Assembly (NCBI RefSeq): GCF_014203855.1
Contig: NZ_JACHJV010000004.1
Coordinates: forward strand, 93,789-157,788
Direction of reading: 5' to 3'
Source: Kitasatospora kifunensis
GTDB taxonomy: Bacteria; Actinomycetota; Actinomycetes; Streptomycetales; Streptomycetaceae
Length of the DNA stretch: 64,000 nt
How positions within the stretch are numbered: position 1 is the first letter of the stretch; the number at the start of each line of letters is the position of its first letter. The notes under the pieces are model-generated. The model was not told the origin of the DNA and made no database searches. It saw only the letters and a program-made list of their open reading frames with translations. This document shows, one piece after another, positions 41,787 through 49,275 of this stretch. The position numbers and the translations under genes were made by a program.

Positions 41787-41828
41787 CGTTATCACAGGGT
41801 TAATCACTTCGTTCTGCGCTCGCAGAAC
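41787..41828 (-). repeat. right arm of the 42-bp inverted repeat around the RepL-like locus
   Basis: Reverse complement of 40109-40150 with one mismatch. On this arm the inner palindrome is GTTCTGCGCTCGCAGAAC, with 8-bp perfect arms. Its promoter-like part points back into the two-gene locus, which could generate an antisense transcript. Confidence 0.85.
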
Positions 41829-41851
41829 GAAGTGCGTCTCGAAGGAGGCGA

Positions 41852-41887
41852 CAGAGCCTCCCACCGCGACCGCGGTGGGAGGCTCTG
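41852..41887. terminator. 17-bp-stem terminator between convergent genes
   Basis: CAGAGCCTCCCACCGCG (41852-41868) pairs with CGCGGTGGGAGGCTCTG (41871-41887). It lies between the double winged-helix gene and the minus-strand stop at 41914. Confidence 0.8.
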
Positions 41888-41913
41888 TGGTCAGCACGCT
41901 GCTGCAGCAGCGG

Positions 41914-42264
41914 CTATGGCCGGGTCATCCTGACGCCCAGCGCCGGACCACGCGCGCTCACTGCAGTGATGAGATCCCTCAACTGCTCGTCGTCGGGGAA
42001 ACGGCTGAGCACATCGGCCTGGTCGATGAAGACGACGTAGTCGGCCGACCGCGACGCTTGCCCCGCCTTCCGGCAGTCGATCTCGTAGACGGCCCGCTTG
42101 AGCAGCACGGCAAGCTGTTCGGCGGTGGCGCCAGCCGGGAGTGGCTGCTTGCCCATCGCGGGACGGCCCGTCACGACCACCTGGTCGAGCTTTTGCTTAG
42201 TGGTCAGCCTCATGTTCGGCACTCCTAGTCCGTTTCCGGTGAGGGTGTTGGTCGACCGGATCAT
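41914..42264 (-). CDS. mini-protein resembling a reduced FtsK/TraB ATPase core
   Basis: Encodes 116 aa from ATG 42264, overlapping the previous stop (ATGA). It contains a P-loop-like VVVTGRPAMGKQ (about residues 29-40, lysine present, the usual serine/threonine replaced by glutamine), then ADYVVFIDQADVLSRFPDDE (about 70-89), like a Walker B segment, and DLITAVSARGPALGVRMTRP at the C-terminus. The last part matches the region after Walker B in FtsK/SpoIIIE-type translocases, where a RxxGVxxILATQRP-like stretch occurs. At 116 aa it is too short for an ATPase, so it may be a deletion derivative or a dominant-negative style regulator. Codon bias is normal, so it is probably expressed. Confidence 0.6.
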   Translation of the reverse strand: MIRSTNTLTGNGLGVPNMRLTTKQKLDQVVVTGRPAMGKQPLPAGATAEQLAVLLKRAVYEIDCRKAGQASRSADYVVFIDQADVLSRFPDDEQLRDLITAVSARGPALGVRMTRP

Positions 42265-42701
42265 CCCCGCTTCTTCGAGGCAGCACGCTGCTGGCGGGCG
42301 AGGCGGGCGGTCTCCCGCTGTTCCGGGGTTAGCTGAGCACTCAGGTGGGCGCCGGTGAAGCCCGCCCAGGCGGCCACGGCGTTGTTGCGCCCCCACGCGC
42401 CCGGGTCGGTCATGACCGCGCTCACGGCTTGGGCGAGCAGCTGCTCGCGGGTGTTCCGCAGGAGCTTCTCCTGCCGTTCCACGGCCAGCCGCGTCGCGAC
42501 GATCTGGTCCCGCGTCACCTCCACCTCGCCGTATGGCTCTTCCGGGAGCGGCAGAACGCCGGCGGCGTGCTCGACCGCCAGTTCCTCGGGCTGGCGCTTC
42601 AAGGTCCGGGCCAGGCTCCGGATCACAGCGGCGTCGTGCCCGGCGACAGTCACGGTGACGGTGATCGGCGTCTCGTCCTCGGGTGGTGCGGAAGCGGTCA
42701 T
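42261..42701 (-). CDS. hypothetical protein coupled to the mini-FtsK-like gene
   Basis: Encodes 146 aa from ATG 42701 with GGAGG 9 bp upstream. It has an N-terminal beta strand ITVTVTVAGHDAAVIRSLAR, a YGEVEVTRDQIVATRLAVERQ segment and a helical basic C-terminal half ending RQQRAASKKRG. No known family. Translational coupling to the following mini-protein suggests joint function. Confidence 0.6.
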   Translation of the reverse strand: MTASAPPEDETPITVTVTVAGHDAAVIRSLARTLKRQPEELAVEHAAGVLPLPEEPYGEVEVTRDQIVATRLAVERQEKLLRNTREQLLAQAVSAVMTDPGAWGRNNAVAAWAGFTGAHLSAQLTPEQRETARLARQQRAASKKRG

Positions 42702-42789
42702 GGACGTACACCTCCTGCTCTGCGGTGGATCAGGCTGCGGGGTCTCGACATGGTGGGCATGGCCCGAGTATCGCAGTCAGGGCAAGCGC

Positions 42790-42805
42790 TTGACAACCAT
42801 GGTTG
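42790..42805. promoter_or_regulatory. palindrome overlapping a TTGACA box
   Basis: CAACCATGGTTG (42794-42805) is a perfect 12-bp palindrome directly overlapping TTGACA (42790-42795). A second TTGACA lies at 42816-42821. It lies in the divergent region between the genes starting at 42701 and 42945, so it is a plausible operator/promoter for either. Confidence 0.4.
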
Positions 42806-42944
42806 ATAAGAGAGATTGACAACTGCACTTTACGAATGAGATGGTTCTGGACGTGGAACTCGGCTCTCTCGCAAGGGAGATACCGGTTCCCGGCATGTCC
42901 GATCTGGGCAGCCAGACACCGCCGACCGTCCGAAGGGATCCACT

Positions 42945-43328
42945 GTGACCGACCTGCGCACCATCGCCGTCGACGCCATGACCGACACCACCGACCCCGG
43001 CATCCGCGGCGTCATCGCCGCCCTGGTCTACCTCAGCGACACCGTCCTCGATGACACCCCGCAGCGCACCGACGAGCGCACCGAGGCCGAGCAGCTGGAG
43101 GACCAGGCCCTGGACGTGCTGGCCGGACTCGGCACCGCAGGCGCTACGGACCTGGAGTTCGCCGAGGCATTGGAGAAGGAGAACCTGGCCGTCCCGCGTC
43201 GCCAGCGACAGAAGTGGCTCGGCGACTGGGCGAACTTCGGTCTCAACGCCGTCCGGCACACCAGCCCCGGCGGACTCCACCGCTTCGTCCACGCCGCCCA
43301 CGCCGCCGTCGAACAGACCGCGCACTGA
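42945..43328 (+). CDS. hypothetical protein
   Basis: Encodes 127 aa from a GTG with AAGGGA upstream. It is acidic and helical, with DLRTIAVDAMTDTTDPGIRG and FGLNAVRHTSPGGLHRFVHAA. No family recognised. It starts a long plus-strand series of accessory genes; a hairpin follows the stop. Confidence 0.6.
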   Translation: MTDLRTIAVDAMTDTTDPGIRGVIAALVYLSDTVLDDTPQRTDERTEAEQLEDQALDVLAGLGTAGATDLEFAEALEKENLAVPRRQRQKWLGDWANFGLNAVRHTSPGGLHRFVHAAHAAVEQTAH

Positions 43329-43331
43329 CAA

Positions 43332-43368
43332 CGAGCGGGCCACCCCGAACCCCAGGGTGGCCCGCTCG
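43332..43368 (+). terminator. 14-bp-stem hairpin after the stop
   Basis: CGAGCGGGCCACCC (43332-43345) pairs with GGGTGGCCCGCTCG (43355-43368) around a 9-nt loop, 3 bp after the stop codon. It may act as a terminator or attenuator before the next gene. Confidence 0.65.
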
Positions 43369-43413
43369 CCGCTCCCCCAGGAAACACCCCACCACTTCGC
43401 AACGGAGACCGAC

Positions 43414-44145
43414 GTGTTCAAGCTCCGCATGTCCCGCGCTGACCGGCGGCGCTGGCGCTCGGCCGCCAGCCTCGCCGAGCTCGGCGAGCTGACCGCCCAG
43501 TGGCTGGAGGGCCGCATCGAGTCCCGCGCCGGGTACGCACCCGGCTTCGGCCCCGACGCCGAGACCACCGAGTACCCGCGGCTGGTCGAGGCCCTGGCCG
43601 CGTGCAACCGGCGCGGGTTCGTCACCGAGTGCTCCCAGCCCGGCCTGGTGGAGGTCGGCACGGACGGCAACTGGTGGCACCAGCGCGCCGCCGTCGGCGG
43701 GTTCACCAACGACCCGGCCGTCTTGGACACGCTGCGCACCGTCGCCAAGCAGCATGGCCTGCTGATCATCGAGCACCGCCCCGTCTCCACCGGCGGCCGC
43801 ACCGGGCCGCAGGGGATCGTCGCGACCGAGCGCGGTGGCCGACCCTGGACCACCTTCGGGAACGGGCTGACCGTCCGGGACATCCGCCGGATCTGGCGCG
43901 GGGCCGGCCGGGACGCCGTGGCCGAGACCGAGCAGGCATGGCAGGTGACGCTCGCCGACCCGCGATTCGGCTGCCACAGCAGCCTGTTCGACGTCCTGCT
44001 CGTCGCCTTTGCCGACGTCCCGGTGTGCGTGCGCTGCTACTGCACCGAGGCCAACCCGTGCCCGGGCGACTGCTCCTGGGCACCCAAGACCGACACGGGC
44101 GACCTGTGCGACGCCTGCGCGGCCGAGTGCGCCGGCGAGAACTGA
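43414..44145 (+). CDS. DUF6919-like hypothetical protein
   Basis: Encodes 243 aa from GTG 43414. The opening FKLRMSRADRRRWRSAASLAELGE followed by LTAQWLEGRI and GYAPGFGPDAET is, from memory, typical of the streptomycete family DUF6919. RGFVTECSQPGL and WWHQRAAVGGF follow, then a C-terminal cysteine-rich zinc-like tail (CVRCYCTEANPCPGDCSW...CDACAAEC). Function unknown. Members are frequent on streptomycete plasmids and conjugative elements as I recall. Confidence 0.75.
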   Translation: MFKLRMSRADRRRWRSAASLAELGELTAQWLEGRIESRAGYAPGFGPDAETTEYPRLVEALAACNRRGFVTECSQPGLVEVGTDGNWWHQRAAVGGFTNDPAVLDTLRTVAKQHGLLIIEHRPVSTGGRTGPQGIVATERGGRPWTTFGNGLTVRDIRRIWRGAGRDAVAETEQAWQVTLADPRFGCHSSLFDVLLVAFADVPVCVRCYCTEANPCPGDCSWAPKTDTGDLCDACAAECAGEN

Positions 44146-44171
44146 CCACCACCCATCGGAGAGGCAGACCC

Positions 44172-44861
44172 ATGTTCACCACCAAGACCGTCCGGATCGT
44201 CAGCTTTGGCTTCGGCCACCCCGAGGGCATCCCGCAGGGCGCCGACGCGATCCACGATCTGCGAAGGGCGTACCGCGACCCGCACGTCAGCCCGGAGATG
44301 CGCTACCTGACCGCCCGGGACTCCCGGGTGCGCCGCGCCGTCTACCGCACCCCGGGCATCGCGAACCAGGTCCGGGCGATCGTCCTCGGCGTCCAGGCGC
44401 TCCTGGAGGGCCCCAGCGGGGAAGAGGTCGTCATCGCCGTAGGGTGCGCCGGCGGCCGTCACCGTGCAGCCTCCGTGGCCCACATCTGCGCGTTGCTCGT
44501 GCGCCGCCAGCTCGACGTCGAGGTCGAGTTGGTCCAGCGCGACCTCGACCTGCCGGTGATCGAGCGCACCGCCCGCGGCGACTCCATCCAGAACCTCGCC
44601 AGCGCCGCCACCCGGGCCCTGCAGGAGCTGGCCGCGGCCGTGCGGTCCGAGCACGACGCGGACGCCGCCGTGAAGGCCCTGATCACCGAGCACCAGGTGC
44701 CGGAGGCGCTGGCGGGCGTGCTGGACGCGGCGGCCGCCGCCATCACCGGGGCTGCGCCGGAGTCGTACGGCTCCGGCTACCACTGGCCGTCCATCGAGCG
44801 CGCCGACATGGTCGGCGGCGCCGGCAGCCAGATCCGCCTGGCCGTCCAGCCCCTGGTGTAG
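44172..44861 (+). CDS. RapZ C-terminal-domain-like protein
   Basis: Encodes 229 aa. The first 150 residues follow the C-terminal domain of RapZ/YvcJ: VRIVSFGFGHPEGIPQGADA, DLRRAYRDPHVSPEMRYLTA, VAVGCAGGRHRAASVAHIC-like (here VIAVGCAGGRHRAAS, about residues 86-100) and the ending RDLDLPVIER. In RapZ this domain binds RNA or a metabolite such as glucosamine-6-phosphate. The ATPase half of RapZ is absent. In this plasmid it may bind RNA or nucleotides, which would be a new use. It is followed by 80 residues of unrelated helical sequence. Confidence 0.8.
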   Translation: MFTTKTVRIVSFGFGHPEGIPQGADAIHDLRRAYRDPHVSPEMRYLTARDSRVRRAVYRTPGIANQVRAIVLGVQALLEGPSGEEVVIAVGCAGGRHRAASVAHICALLVRRQLDVEVELVQRDLDLPVIERTARGDSIQNLASAATRALQELAAAVRSEHDADAAVKALITEHQVPEALAGVLDAAAAAITGAAPESYGSGYHWPSIERADMVGGAGSQIRLAVQPLV

Positions 44862-44964
44862 GTCCGGCCCCACCCTCCGGTCGCTGGCCGCCGCCTTGAG
44901 CGGTGTCCTGCGGCCGGGGAGGCCGACCGGCCCAGCCACCAAGCACCGTACGAAGGGGAACCCC

Positions 44965-45447
44965 ATGCTCGGATTCTTCCGCCGCCGCGAGAACAGCACC
45001 GCCCTGCCCGCCCACCTCCGGCCGCAGAACCAGCCGCTGGCGGTGGAACTCACCACCGAGGACCTGCACGCGCTGACCGAGGTGTTCCAGCACGCCAAGG
45101 AGGCCAAGCGCCGAGAACGCTGGGACATGAGCCCGGCCGACATCAGCGGCCAGAAGGACGAGCTGATCGGGACGCTGTTCGAGCGCGCGGGAGCTGCCTC
45201 CGTGACCGGAGAGCACGCCGGCATCCCGCTGTTCGTCAGCGAGATCTTCTGGATCGAGTACGCGGTCAAGGACCTGGAGACCTACAAGGCACCTGCGGCT
45301 GTCGTCCTCACCGGCCGGGAGCTGCTCGCCAAGCTCCACTTCGAGACCGGCAGGGCACGCGCGATCCAGCACCTCGGCGGCGTCGCGGCCTTCCCGGCCC
45401 AGCGCCCCGGCCGCCGCGCCCTGAACTGGGCTGAGAGGACGTCATGA
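44965..45447 (+). CDS. hypothetical protein
   Basis: Encodes 160 aa from ATG 44965 with GAAGGGGAA upstream. After a short basic start MLGFFRRRENS it has LTTEDLHALTEVFQHAKEAK and a mixed helix-strand remainder with GIPLFVSEIFWIEYAVKDLE. The stop overlaps the next start (ATGA). Unknown function, probably co-translated with the two following small proteins. Confidence 0.6.
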   Translation: MLGFFRRRENSTALPAHLRPQNQPLAVELTTEDLHALTEVFQHAKEAKRRERWDMSPADISGQKDELIGTLFERAGAASVTGEHAGIPLFVSEIFWIEYAVKDLETYKAPAAVVLTGRELLAKLHFETGRARAIQHLGGVAAFPAQRPGRRALNWAERTS

Positions 45448-45743
45448 ACGCCATCCCGAACGAACCCTCGCCAGCGGGCATCACGGCGCTGATCGCCGCA
45501 GCCGAGGCCCTGACCGCCCGCGCGGCCGCGCCCGCCGCCCGCCCCTCCCAACCCGTCACCCCCGAGGAGCTGTCCGGCGTCCGCACCGTCGTCCTGCGCG
45601 GCCGCAACCCCGCCCAGGCCGCCTGGGGCGCTCACGCGCTGAGCGGCTGCTGCGGCTGCGAGCCCGGCGTCCTGCTGGCCGACTGCGACCTGTGGAACGA
45701 CGTCCTGGCCGCCGAGGACGAGGACAAGGACGAGGAGCAGTGA
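45444..45743 (+). CDS. hypothetical small protein
   Basis: Encodes 99 aa. It has a helical alanine-rich N-terminal half and a C-terminal part with GCCGCEPGVLLADCDLWNDV, four cysteines in a cluster that could bind a metal, then an acidic tail EDEDKDEEQ. Its start and stop overlap both neighbours, so it is made as part of a coupled group. Confidence 0.6.
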   Translation: MNAIPNEPSPAGITALIAAAEALTARAAAPAARPSQPVTPEELSGVRTVVLRGRNPAQAAWGAHALSGCCGCEPGVLLADCDLWNDVLAAEDEDKDEEQ

Positions 45744-46075
45744 CCGGCCTGCTGCGCCGCTTCGGCGCCCGGATCGCGGCCGCTCTGCACCGGGACGGCT
45801 ACGCCGTGGTGCGCGAGGCCGAGGAGGTCCTGCAGGACGAGGCGATCGAGCGCCACGGCGCGGCCTCCTGCGACCGCAACCTCGCCGAGCTGATGACCAC
45901 CGACCCCGACGCCCGCGTGATCTTCGACGGCGGCGGCGAGTTCGAGCGGGCCCGGCACGAGCCGGTCCTGCGGGACCTGCTGGCCCGCCGGATCCAGGAC
46001 TACGCCGGCGCCAAGCACCGCCAGGGCCGGATGGACCTCTACCACCGCCTGTTCGCCGACTCCGACTCCGAGTGA
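45740..46075 (+). CDS. hypothetical small protein
   Basis: Encodes 111 aa from a GTG overlapping the previous stop (GTGA). It is helical (RFGARIAAALHRDGYAVVRE) with an acidic C-terminus ending LFADSDSE. No known family. A terminator-like hairpin lies 80 bp downstream. Confidence 0.6.
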   Translation: MTGLLRRFGARIAAALHRDGYAVVREAEEVLQDEAIERHGAASCDRNLAELMTTDPDARVIFDGGGEFERARHEPVLRDLLARRIQDYAGAKHRQGRMDLYHRLFADSDSE

Positions 46076-46157
46076 GACGGGCGTCACGCGGTTTGTGTAC
46101 TGGGGTGGCCGACCGGCCACCGACCGGCGGGCCACCCTGGCGTGCCGGAACCACCGA

Positions 46158-46186
46158 GGCGGCCGCCCGGACAGCGGGCGGCCGCC
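46158..46186 (+). terminator. 12-bp-stem hairpin
   Basis: GGCGGCCGCCCG (46158-46169) pairs with CGGGCGGCCGCC (46175-46186) around GACAG, between the stop at 46075 and the next start at 46208. Confidence 0.6.
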
Positions 46187-46207
46187 CCAACCCCGACAGG
46201 GAGAACG

Positions 46208-46402
46208 ATGTTCAACGCTGGTGACGAGGTGAAGATCCTCAGCTGCGAGGACGACCCCCGCGCAGCCGGGCGTACCGGCTGGATCGTGGACGAGGTGCAG
46301 CCGGGGCCGCTCACGGGCGGCCGGTGGACGGTCCACGGGGTCGGCTTCCTGATCGGCTCGGTGCTGTGCCACGCCAACGAGCTGCAGAAGACGGGCCGGT
46401 GA
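46208..46402 (+). CDS. small hypothetical beta-barrel-like protein
   Basis: Encodes 64 aa from ATG 46208 with GGGAGA upstream. The sequence FNAGDEVKILSCEDDP...GRTGWIVDEVQPG...GGRWTVHGVGF...ANELQ looks like a KOW/SH3-type small barrel, such as those in ribosomal and regulatory proteins. Such domains bind RNA or protein. The start and stop positions fit coupled expression with the next gene (GTGA overlap). Confidence 0.55.
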   Translation: MFNAGDEVKILSCEDDPRAAGRTGWIVDEVQPGPLTGGRWTVHGVGFLIGSVLCHANELQKTGR

Positions 46403-47007
46403 GCACCGTGGCGATGGACTCCACCACCGTCAGGGGCCTGGCCCTGGCCGCCGCCCTGCTGGCCGTCCACGGCGAGCTTCACCCGGCCGCCGACCAGCTC
46501 GCCCAGGCGGGCCGGGACGCGATCGGCAAGCGGATGCGCGGCCGGCACCTGGTCTACGCCGACACCGGTGAGCCGGTCGGCGACGTCCCGGAGGGCGGGC
46601 GGCGGACGCTGACCGCCGACCGGCACGGCCTGGAGTGCACGGCCCGACACGTCGCGTCCTACTCCGCTGTGCAGGCCGCCGGGGCACTGGCCGTGACCCG
46701 GGCGCTCGGCTACAGGCTGCCGCTGTCCGCGCTGGCGGCCGGCACCGCCGTCAACGCGGTCACCCACGGACTGCTGGACAGGGGCCCCGCGCTGGAGGCT
46801 CTGGCCCGGCTGCTCGGCAAGCAGGAGTACCTGGCCCGCTGCCAGACCGTGCGCCCGGCCGAGGACGGGTCGGTGCGCACCGACCCGTACGGACCGGGCA
46901 CCGCATGGATGGAAATCGACCAGGCCGGCCACCGCCTGGTGTCCGTCACGGCGGCCGCGGTGACCGCGTGGCTCGCCGTCCGCATCGACCGCCGCCGCGC
47001 CCGCTGA
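46399..47007 (+). CDS. hypothetical membrane-associated protein
   Basis: Encodes 202 aa from a GTG overlapping the previous stop. Hydrophobic helices at about residues 12-28, 80-115 and near the C-terminus (SVTAAAVTAWLAVRI) suggest membrane association. The middle contains YADTGEPVGDVPEGGRRTLT and a LARLLGKQEYLARCQTV segment. I do not recognise it. Confidence 0.55.
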   Translation: MSTVAMDSTTVRGLALAAALLAVHGELHPAADQLAQAGRDAIGKRMRGRHLVYADTGEPVGDVPEGGRRTLTADRHGLECTARHVASYSAVQAAGALAVTRALGYRLPLSALAAGTAVNAVTHGLLDRGPALEALARLLGKQEYLARCQTVRPAEDGSVRTDPYGPGTAWMEIDQAGHRLVSVTAAAVTAWLAVRIDRRRAR

Positions 47008-47037
47008 CGGGCCGACACCAACCAAGGGGAGGGCACG

Positions 47038-47535
47038 ATGAGCACGAACACCGAGACCGCGGAGCCGAAGCCACAGGCCCCGGCCGAGCCGGACGGCGCG
47101 CGGTACGAGGCCAAGCGCGGCCTGGTCCTCGCGGAGCTGACCCGAACCGACGGCAAGGCGAGCGCGCTGCTGGCGGCGCTGGGCCTGCCGCTCGGCGTCC
47201 TGGTGGTGGCGGTCCCCTCGCACGACCTGGGGCCGGTGACGACCGTGCTGGTGATGCTCGGCGGCGCCGGTCTGGTCGCGGCGGCGCTGCTGGCCCTGCA
47301 GGTGCTGCGGCCCTCGCTCGGCTCCGGCCCGGGCACCCCGGGCACCTGGGTCTACTGGGCGCGCTGCAGCCGCGAGGACCTGGCCGCCGACCTGGACACC
47401 GACCACGGCCCGGAGCCGGTCCAGGAACTGGCCCTGCTCGCCCTGGCCAAGTTCAAGAAGCTGCGGTGGGCGGTGGACTGCACGGCCGCCGCGCTGGTCG
47501 TCCTGGCCGCCGCCCTCGCCTCCGCCCTGATCTAA
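47038..47535 (+). CDS. Pycsar-effector-like membrane protein (DUF5706/PycTM type)
   Basis: Encodes 165 aa from ATG 47038 with AGGGGAGGG upstream. After a short acidic N-terminus it has LVLAELTRTDGKASALLAAL (about residues 36-55), the R.DGKAS.LL entrance of Pycsar TM effectors. Three membrane helices follow (about 48-65, 70-92 and 142-162), with a soluble loop between the second and third. In Pycsar systems such proteins bind a cyclic pyrimidine nucleotide and disrupt the membrane. No pyrimidine cyclase is nearby, so this may be an orphan or act with a distant enzyme. The Nudix gene 44 bp downstream may act on nucleotides. Confidence 0.7.
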   Translation: MSTNTETAEPKPQAPAEPDGARYEAKRGLVLAELTRTDGKASALLAALGLPLGVLVVAVPSHDLGPVTTVLVMLGGAGLVAAALLALQVLRPSLGSGPGTPGTWVYWARCSREDLAADLDTDHGPEPVQELALLALAKFKKLRWAVDCTAAALVVLAAALASALI

Positions 47536-47578
47536 GCGCCTTTTCTGAACCCACCACGAGACCAAGGAGAGACCCGTC

Positions 47579-48247
47579 ATGGATGAGTACACGCCTACCG
47601 ACATCACGCCGCCCGAGCTGCGGCCGTCCGCGCTGGCCCGCCACGTGCCCGACTGGGCGGAAGCGGCGCCCACTCCGGATGACGTGCACGACTGGCCGCA
47701 GCGCCAGGCCGCGGCGCTCGTCCCGTTCGAGCTCGACCACCGGGGCTGGCCGCTGCACCCGCTCGGCCGCACCGGCCGGTGCGGAAGGAACTTGGGCCGC
47801 TGGGGCGAGAACTCGGCCGCGGACCCGATCGTGGTCGCGGGCACCGGCCAGGACCGCCGGGTCCTGCTGATCACCCGGGACGACATCGGGGTGGAGGCCA
47901 TCCCCGGGGGTATGACCGAGCCGGGCGAGACCGCGCCGGCCACGCTGGTGCGCGAGCTGCGCGAGGAGACCGGGGTGGACCTCACGGGCCACCGCCCGGT
48001 CATCCTCGGCCGGGACATCGTGGCCGACTGGCGTCAGTCGGACAACGCGTGGGTCGCCTCCACGAGCGCCGTCTACCTGCTGCCCGCCACGGTGCCCGCC
48101 ATCGGCGCCGACGACGCCCTCGAAGCCACCTGGTGGCCGTTCGCCGACCTCGACCAGCTCGACGCCGCGATCACCGCCGCCGGACGCACCCTCTACGTCG
48201 CGCACCGGCCCCTCCTGCAACGCGCCCTGGCCCACCTGTCGGGCTGA
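47579..48247 (+). CDS. NUDT9-like ADP-ribose Nudix hydrolase
   Basis: Encodes 222 aa. The Nudix box is complete: GGMTEPGETAPATL...RELREETGVDL (about residues 110-132), matching GX5EX7REUXEEXGU. Upstream is LHPLGRTGRCGRNLGRWGEN with AADPIVV, the NP.GRTG..GRG.L..WGPN...DPIV pattern of human NUDT9 and related ADP-ribose pyrophosphatases. It would split ADP-ribose or a similar nucleotide to AMP and a sugar phosphate. The adjacent Pycsar-like effector makes a role in nucleotide-signal turnover worth considering, but that is inference. Confidence 0.85.
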   Translation: MDEYTPTDITPPELRPSALARHVPDWAEAAPTPDDVHDWPQRQAAALVPFELDHRGWPLHPLGRTGRCGRNLGRWGENSAADPIVVAGTGQDRRVLLITRDDIGVEAIPGGMTEPGETAPATLVRELREETGVDLTGHRPVILGRDIVADWRQSDNAWVASTSAVYLLPATVPAIGADDALEATWWPFADLDQLDAAITAAGRTLYVAHRPLLQRALAHLSG

Positions 48248-48362
48248 CGGGCCCATCCGCCTCTCCCCCCGATTCCCGGGCGCACCTCCGCCGGTCTCCG
48301 ATAGAACGGAGACGACCGGAGCGCGCCCGGGCTGTCGGACCTGTCCCACACCATCGACCGAA

Positions 48363-48389
48363 GGGGGACCGCCGACCGGGCGGTCCCCC
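48363..48389 (+). terminator. 11-bp-stem hairpin
   Basis: GGGGGACCGCC (48363-48373) pairs with GGCGGTCCCCC (48379-48389) around GACCG, between the Nudix stop and the next start. Confidence 0.6.
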
Positions 48390-48410
48390 GACCTGCTCCA
48401 GGAGGAAGAC

Positions 48411-49187
48411 GTGAGTACCGCCCCCGAGCCCCAGGACCGCACCGCCGTGCTGCTGCTGCCCGCCAGCGAAGACGTCCTCGGGCCGCTACTCCGGCTGGAG
48501 GAGCCGCTCTTGTGGTGGCTGCGCCCCGACGGGGACCCTGACGACTTCTGGGAGCTGCCCGAGGGCTTGGACGGCGAGGCCGTGTACCAGGCGTACAACC
48601 GGGTGCTGGACGCGCTGCCTGGCGAGGTCATCCGCCTGGTGAACACCGGCTTGTACGAGCTGCCGCTCGCGGTCCAGCCGATCGCCCCCGACGGCCGCTG
48701 GGAGCACGCCCCGCTCTACGTGGTCGAGGTCGCCTCCGCCGACGTCACGGTGCTGGCCCGCCTGGGCGCCGAGCTGCGCCGCGCTCTGTCGAGCGAGCCC
48801 GGCACCGCCGGCCTGCGCGAGTTCCTGGACCAGGTCGCCGAGTGGCGCTCCAGCGAGGACCCGTCCGGTGGACCGGTGACCACGGCCACTGTTGTTCGCG
48901 AGGCGCTGCAGGGTGTTGCCGTGCTGCTCCAGGAGCAGGGTCTCCCCGAGGAGCTGGACGGGCAGATCGCTGCCGCTGACCCCGGCCGGCGGGCAGTGCT
49001 GGAGAGGGATCGGCAGGCCCGGGCGGACACCGTGCTGCTGACGGACTTGGTGCGCGCTCACGGCCCGGGTGAGCGGGTTGTGCTCTCCCCCGCCGAGGAC
49101 GCGGCCTATCGCCGGATCACCAACCGGCTGATCCGCTCCACCTCCGTCTCCGCGCATGCCGCCGCCGAGACCCGCTTCACCTTCTGA
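48411..49187 (+). CDS. hypothetical protein
   Basis: Encodes 258 aa from a GTG with AGGAGGA upstream. The N-terminal half is mixed alpha/beta with PLYVVEVASADVTVLARLGA. The C-terminal half is helical and contains ARADTVLLTDLVRAHGPGER and AYRRITNRLIRSTSVSAHAA. No enzyme motif visible. A 23-codon open frame and two further genes follow in a row. Confidence 0.6.
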   Translation: MSTAPEPQDRTAVLLLPASEDVLGPLLRLEEPLLWWLRPDGDPDDFWELPEGLDGEAVYQAYNRVLDALPGEVIRLVNTGLYELPLAVQPIAPDGRWEHAPLYVVEVASADVTVLARLGAELRRALSSEPGTAGLREFLDQVAEWRSSEDPSGGPVTTATVVREALQGVAVLLQEQGLPEELDGQIAAADPGRRAVLERDRQARADTVLLTDLVRAHGPGERVVLSPAEDAAYRRITNRLIRSTSVSAHAAAETRFTF

Positions 49188-49203
49188 CTACCGAGGAGAT
49201 CCG

Positions 49204-49275
49204 ATGACCACCGCCCTGCTCAGCACGCCTTCGCCGACCAGTGAGGTCACCGGCAGCCTGGAGGCCCAGCGATGA
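49204..49275 (+). CDS. 23-residue small ORF, leader peptide candidate
   Basis: ATG 49204 follows GGAGATCC. The reading frame gives MTTALLSTPSPTSEVTGSLE and three more residues, and ends TGA overlapping the ATG of the next gene (ATGA). The ribosome-binding site, short length and exact overlap argue for real translation, as a coupling peptide for the 207-aa gene. It has no recognised family. Confidence 0.45.
   Translation: MTTALLSTPSPTSEVTGSLEAQR

Noticed and set aside
41787..41828. Insertion-sequence ends for the 42-bp inverted repeat
   Set aside because: No transposase lies between the arms, no target-site duplication is seen, and the arms contain promoter- and operator-like parts.
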